Shown: positions 14,070 to 14,656 of the stretch, in pieces
How positions within the stretch are numbered: position 1 is the stretch's first letter
Layout: each line of letters starts with the position of its first letter
From: SZAS-103 sp038226665
Lineage (GTDB): Bacteria; Pseudomonadota; Gammaproteobacteria; Xanthomonadales; Xanthomonadaceae
Assembly (NCBI GenBank): GCA_038226665.1
Contig: JBBRQI010000037.1
Span: forward strand, 1-14,656
DNA: 14,656 nt
Direction: 5' to 3'
Made by a program: the position numbers and the translations under genes
The notes under the pieces: model-generated
What the model was told of the DNA's origin: nothing
What the model saw: the letters and a program-made list of their open reading frames with translations, nothing else
Database searches by the model: none

Positions 14070-14656
14070 TTAGATGTGCGCGTGCGCGTGCGTATGCGTG
14101 TCAGTACTATGGAAGTCCGTGGACGCGGACTTATCCCACGGTAGCAGACGCTTGTATTCCTTCTTCACCACCTCGTAGCATTCGCAGCACAGCTCTTCCA
14201 ACTGCGCCCGATCGAGCACGGCAATGCGACCGCGCTGGTAACGAATCGCGCCGATCTGTTGCAGTCTGCCCGCCGCCTCGGTCACGCCTTCGCGGCGCAC
14301 GCCGAGCATGTTGGCGATGAGTTCCTGGGTCATGTTCAGATCGTCGGTCGGCAAACGGTCGATGCTGATCAACAGCCAGCGGCACAACTGCTGCTCGAGG
14401 TTGTGGTGACGATTGCAGACCGCCGTCTGGCCGATCTGGATCGTCAAGGCCTGGCTGTAGCGCAACAGGATCTGCTGCGCGGGGCCGGCGCGTTCGAATT
14501 CCCTGCGCAAGTCCTGCGCTTTCATGCGCAGCGCGGTTCCCGCAGCCTGCACGATCGCGCGGTGCGGCGATTTGCTGTCGCCGGTGATGACCGGCATGCC
14601 CACGACGCCGTCGTCGCCAACGATCGCAACTTCAGCCATGGAGCCGTTATCGAGCA
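14070..14656 (-). CDS. Crp/Fnr-family transcriptional regulator, 5' end outside window
   Basis: The frame continues through the right edge (residues LDNGS precede the internal ATG at 14639 in frame), so the true start lies outside and roughly 40 residues are missing. Visible parts are the end of the effector-binding beta-roll (MAEVAIVGDDGVVGMPVITG), RAIVQAAGTALRMKA, the dimer helix, and a winged helix-turn-helix with LNMTQELIANMLGVRREGVT then EAAGRLQQIGAIRYQRGRI. It shares the motif order and many residues with the neighbouring regulator, including a late CECY matching CTCY there. The last residues form a His-rich tail (THTHAHAHI) coded by a simple GTGCGC-type repeat (14073-14100), which the paralogue lacks. 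Possible roles are metal contact or none. The signal it senses is unknown. Confidence 0.92.
   Translation of the reverse strand, partial: LDNGSMAEVAIVGDDGVVGMPVITGDSKSPHRAIVQAAGTALRMKAQDLRREFERAGPAQQILLRYSQALTIQIGQTAVCNRHHNLEQQLCRWLLISIDRLPTDDLNMTQELIANMLGVRREGVTEAAGRLQQIGAIRYQRGRIAVLDRAQLEELCCECYEVVKKEYKRLLPWDKSASTDFHSTDTHTHAHAHI

Noticed and set aside
1..14656. CRISPR arrays, rRNA, tRNA or classical IS transposases.
   Set aside because: No regularly spaced identical repeats of 24-40 bp, no tRNA or rRNA signatures and no DDE-transposase motifs were seen in either strand.

Overview
The window is GC-rich, with Crp/Fnr, ribbon-helix-helix and polyhydroxyalkanoate (PHA) depolymerase genes of a kind common in Gammaproteobacteria and Betaproteobacteria. 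A Xanthomonadales/Rhodanobacter-like host is my best guess from general protein style. It is not proven, because no marker gene and no database search was available.

The left half (about 1-8.3 kb) looks like accessory, mobile DNA. It opens with the 3' end of a tyrosine recombinase gene (+), followed by a gene-free stretch with a palindromic direct repeat. Three minus-strand genes come next. Read in their own direction they are: an unbroken 1812-residue protein carrying two tyrosine-recombinase-like modules (8068 to 2630); an unrecognised 273-residue protein (2414 to 1593); and a 221-residue protein with a four-cysteine zinc ribbon and a helical tail that resembles DUF2225 (1297 to 632). In the giant protein only the second module keeps a full catalytic set (R1367, K1399, H1478, R1481, H1532, Y1542). 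The first module (about residues 545-760) keeps the arginine, lysine and histidine positions but has no tyrosine where one is expected. This is the most unusual object in the window. The giant gene starts at GTG, and a 544-bp region upstream of it is rich in small palindromes and partly AT-rich. That region probably marks the edge of the accessory block.

The right half (8.6-14.66 kb) reads like ordinary chromosome. It holds a ribbon-helix-helix regulator and a PHA depolymerase-type esterase in a two-gene operon. A degraded 394-bp spacer with strong hairpins follows, then a small conserved-looking protein, and a convergent small minus-strand protein whose upstream region carries three copies of a hairpin repeat. 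After these come a hypothetical gene overlapping by 4 bp a secreted, extremely methionine-rich four-EF-hand protein, and a good intrinsic terminator. The window ends with two paralogous Crp/Fnr-family regulators on the minus strand, the second cut by the window edge.

No tRNA, rRNA, CRISPR array or classical IS transposase was found. Family assignments rest on motifs read by eye.
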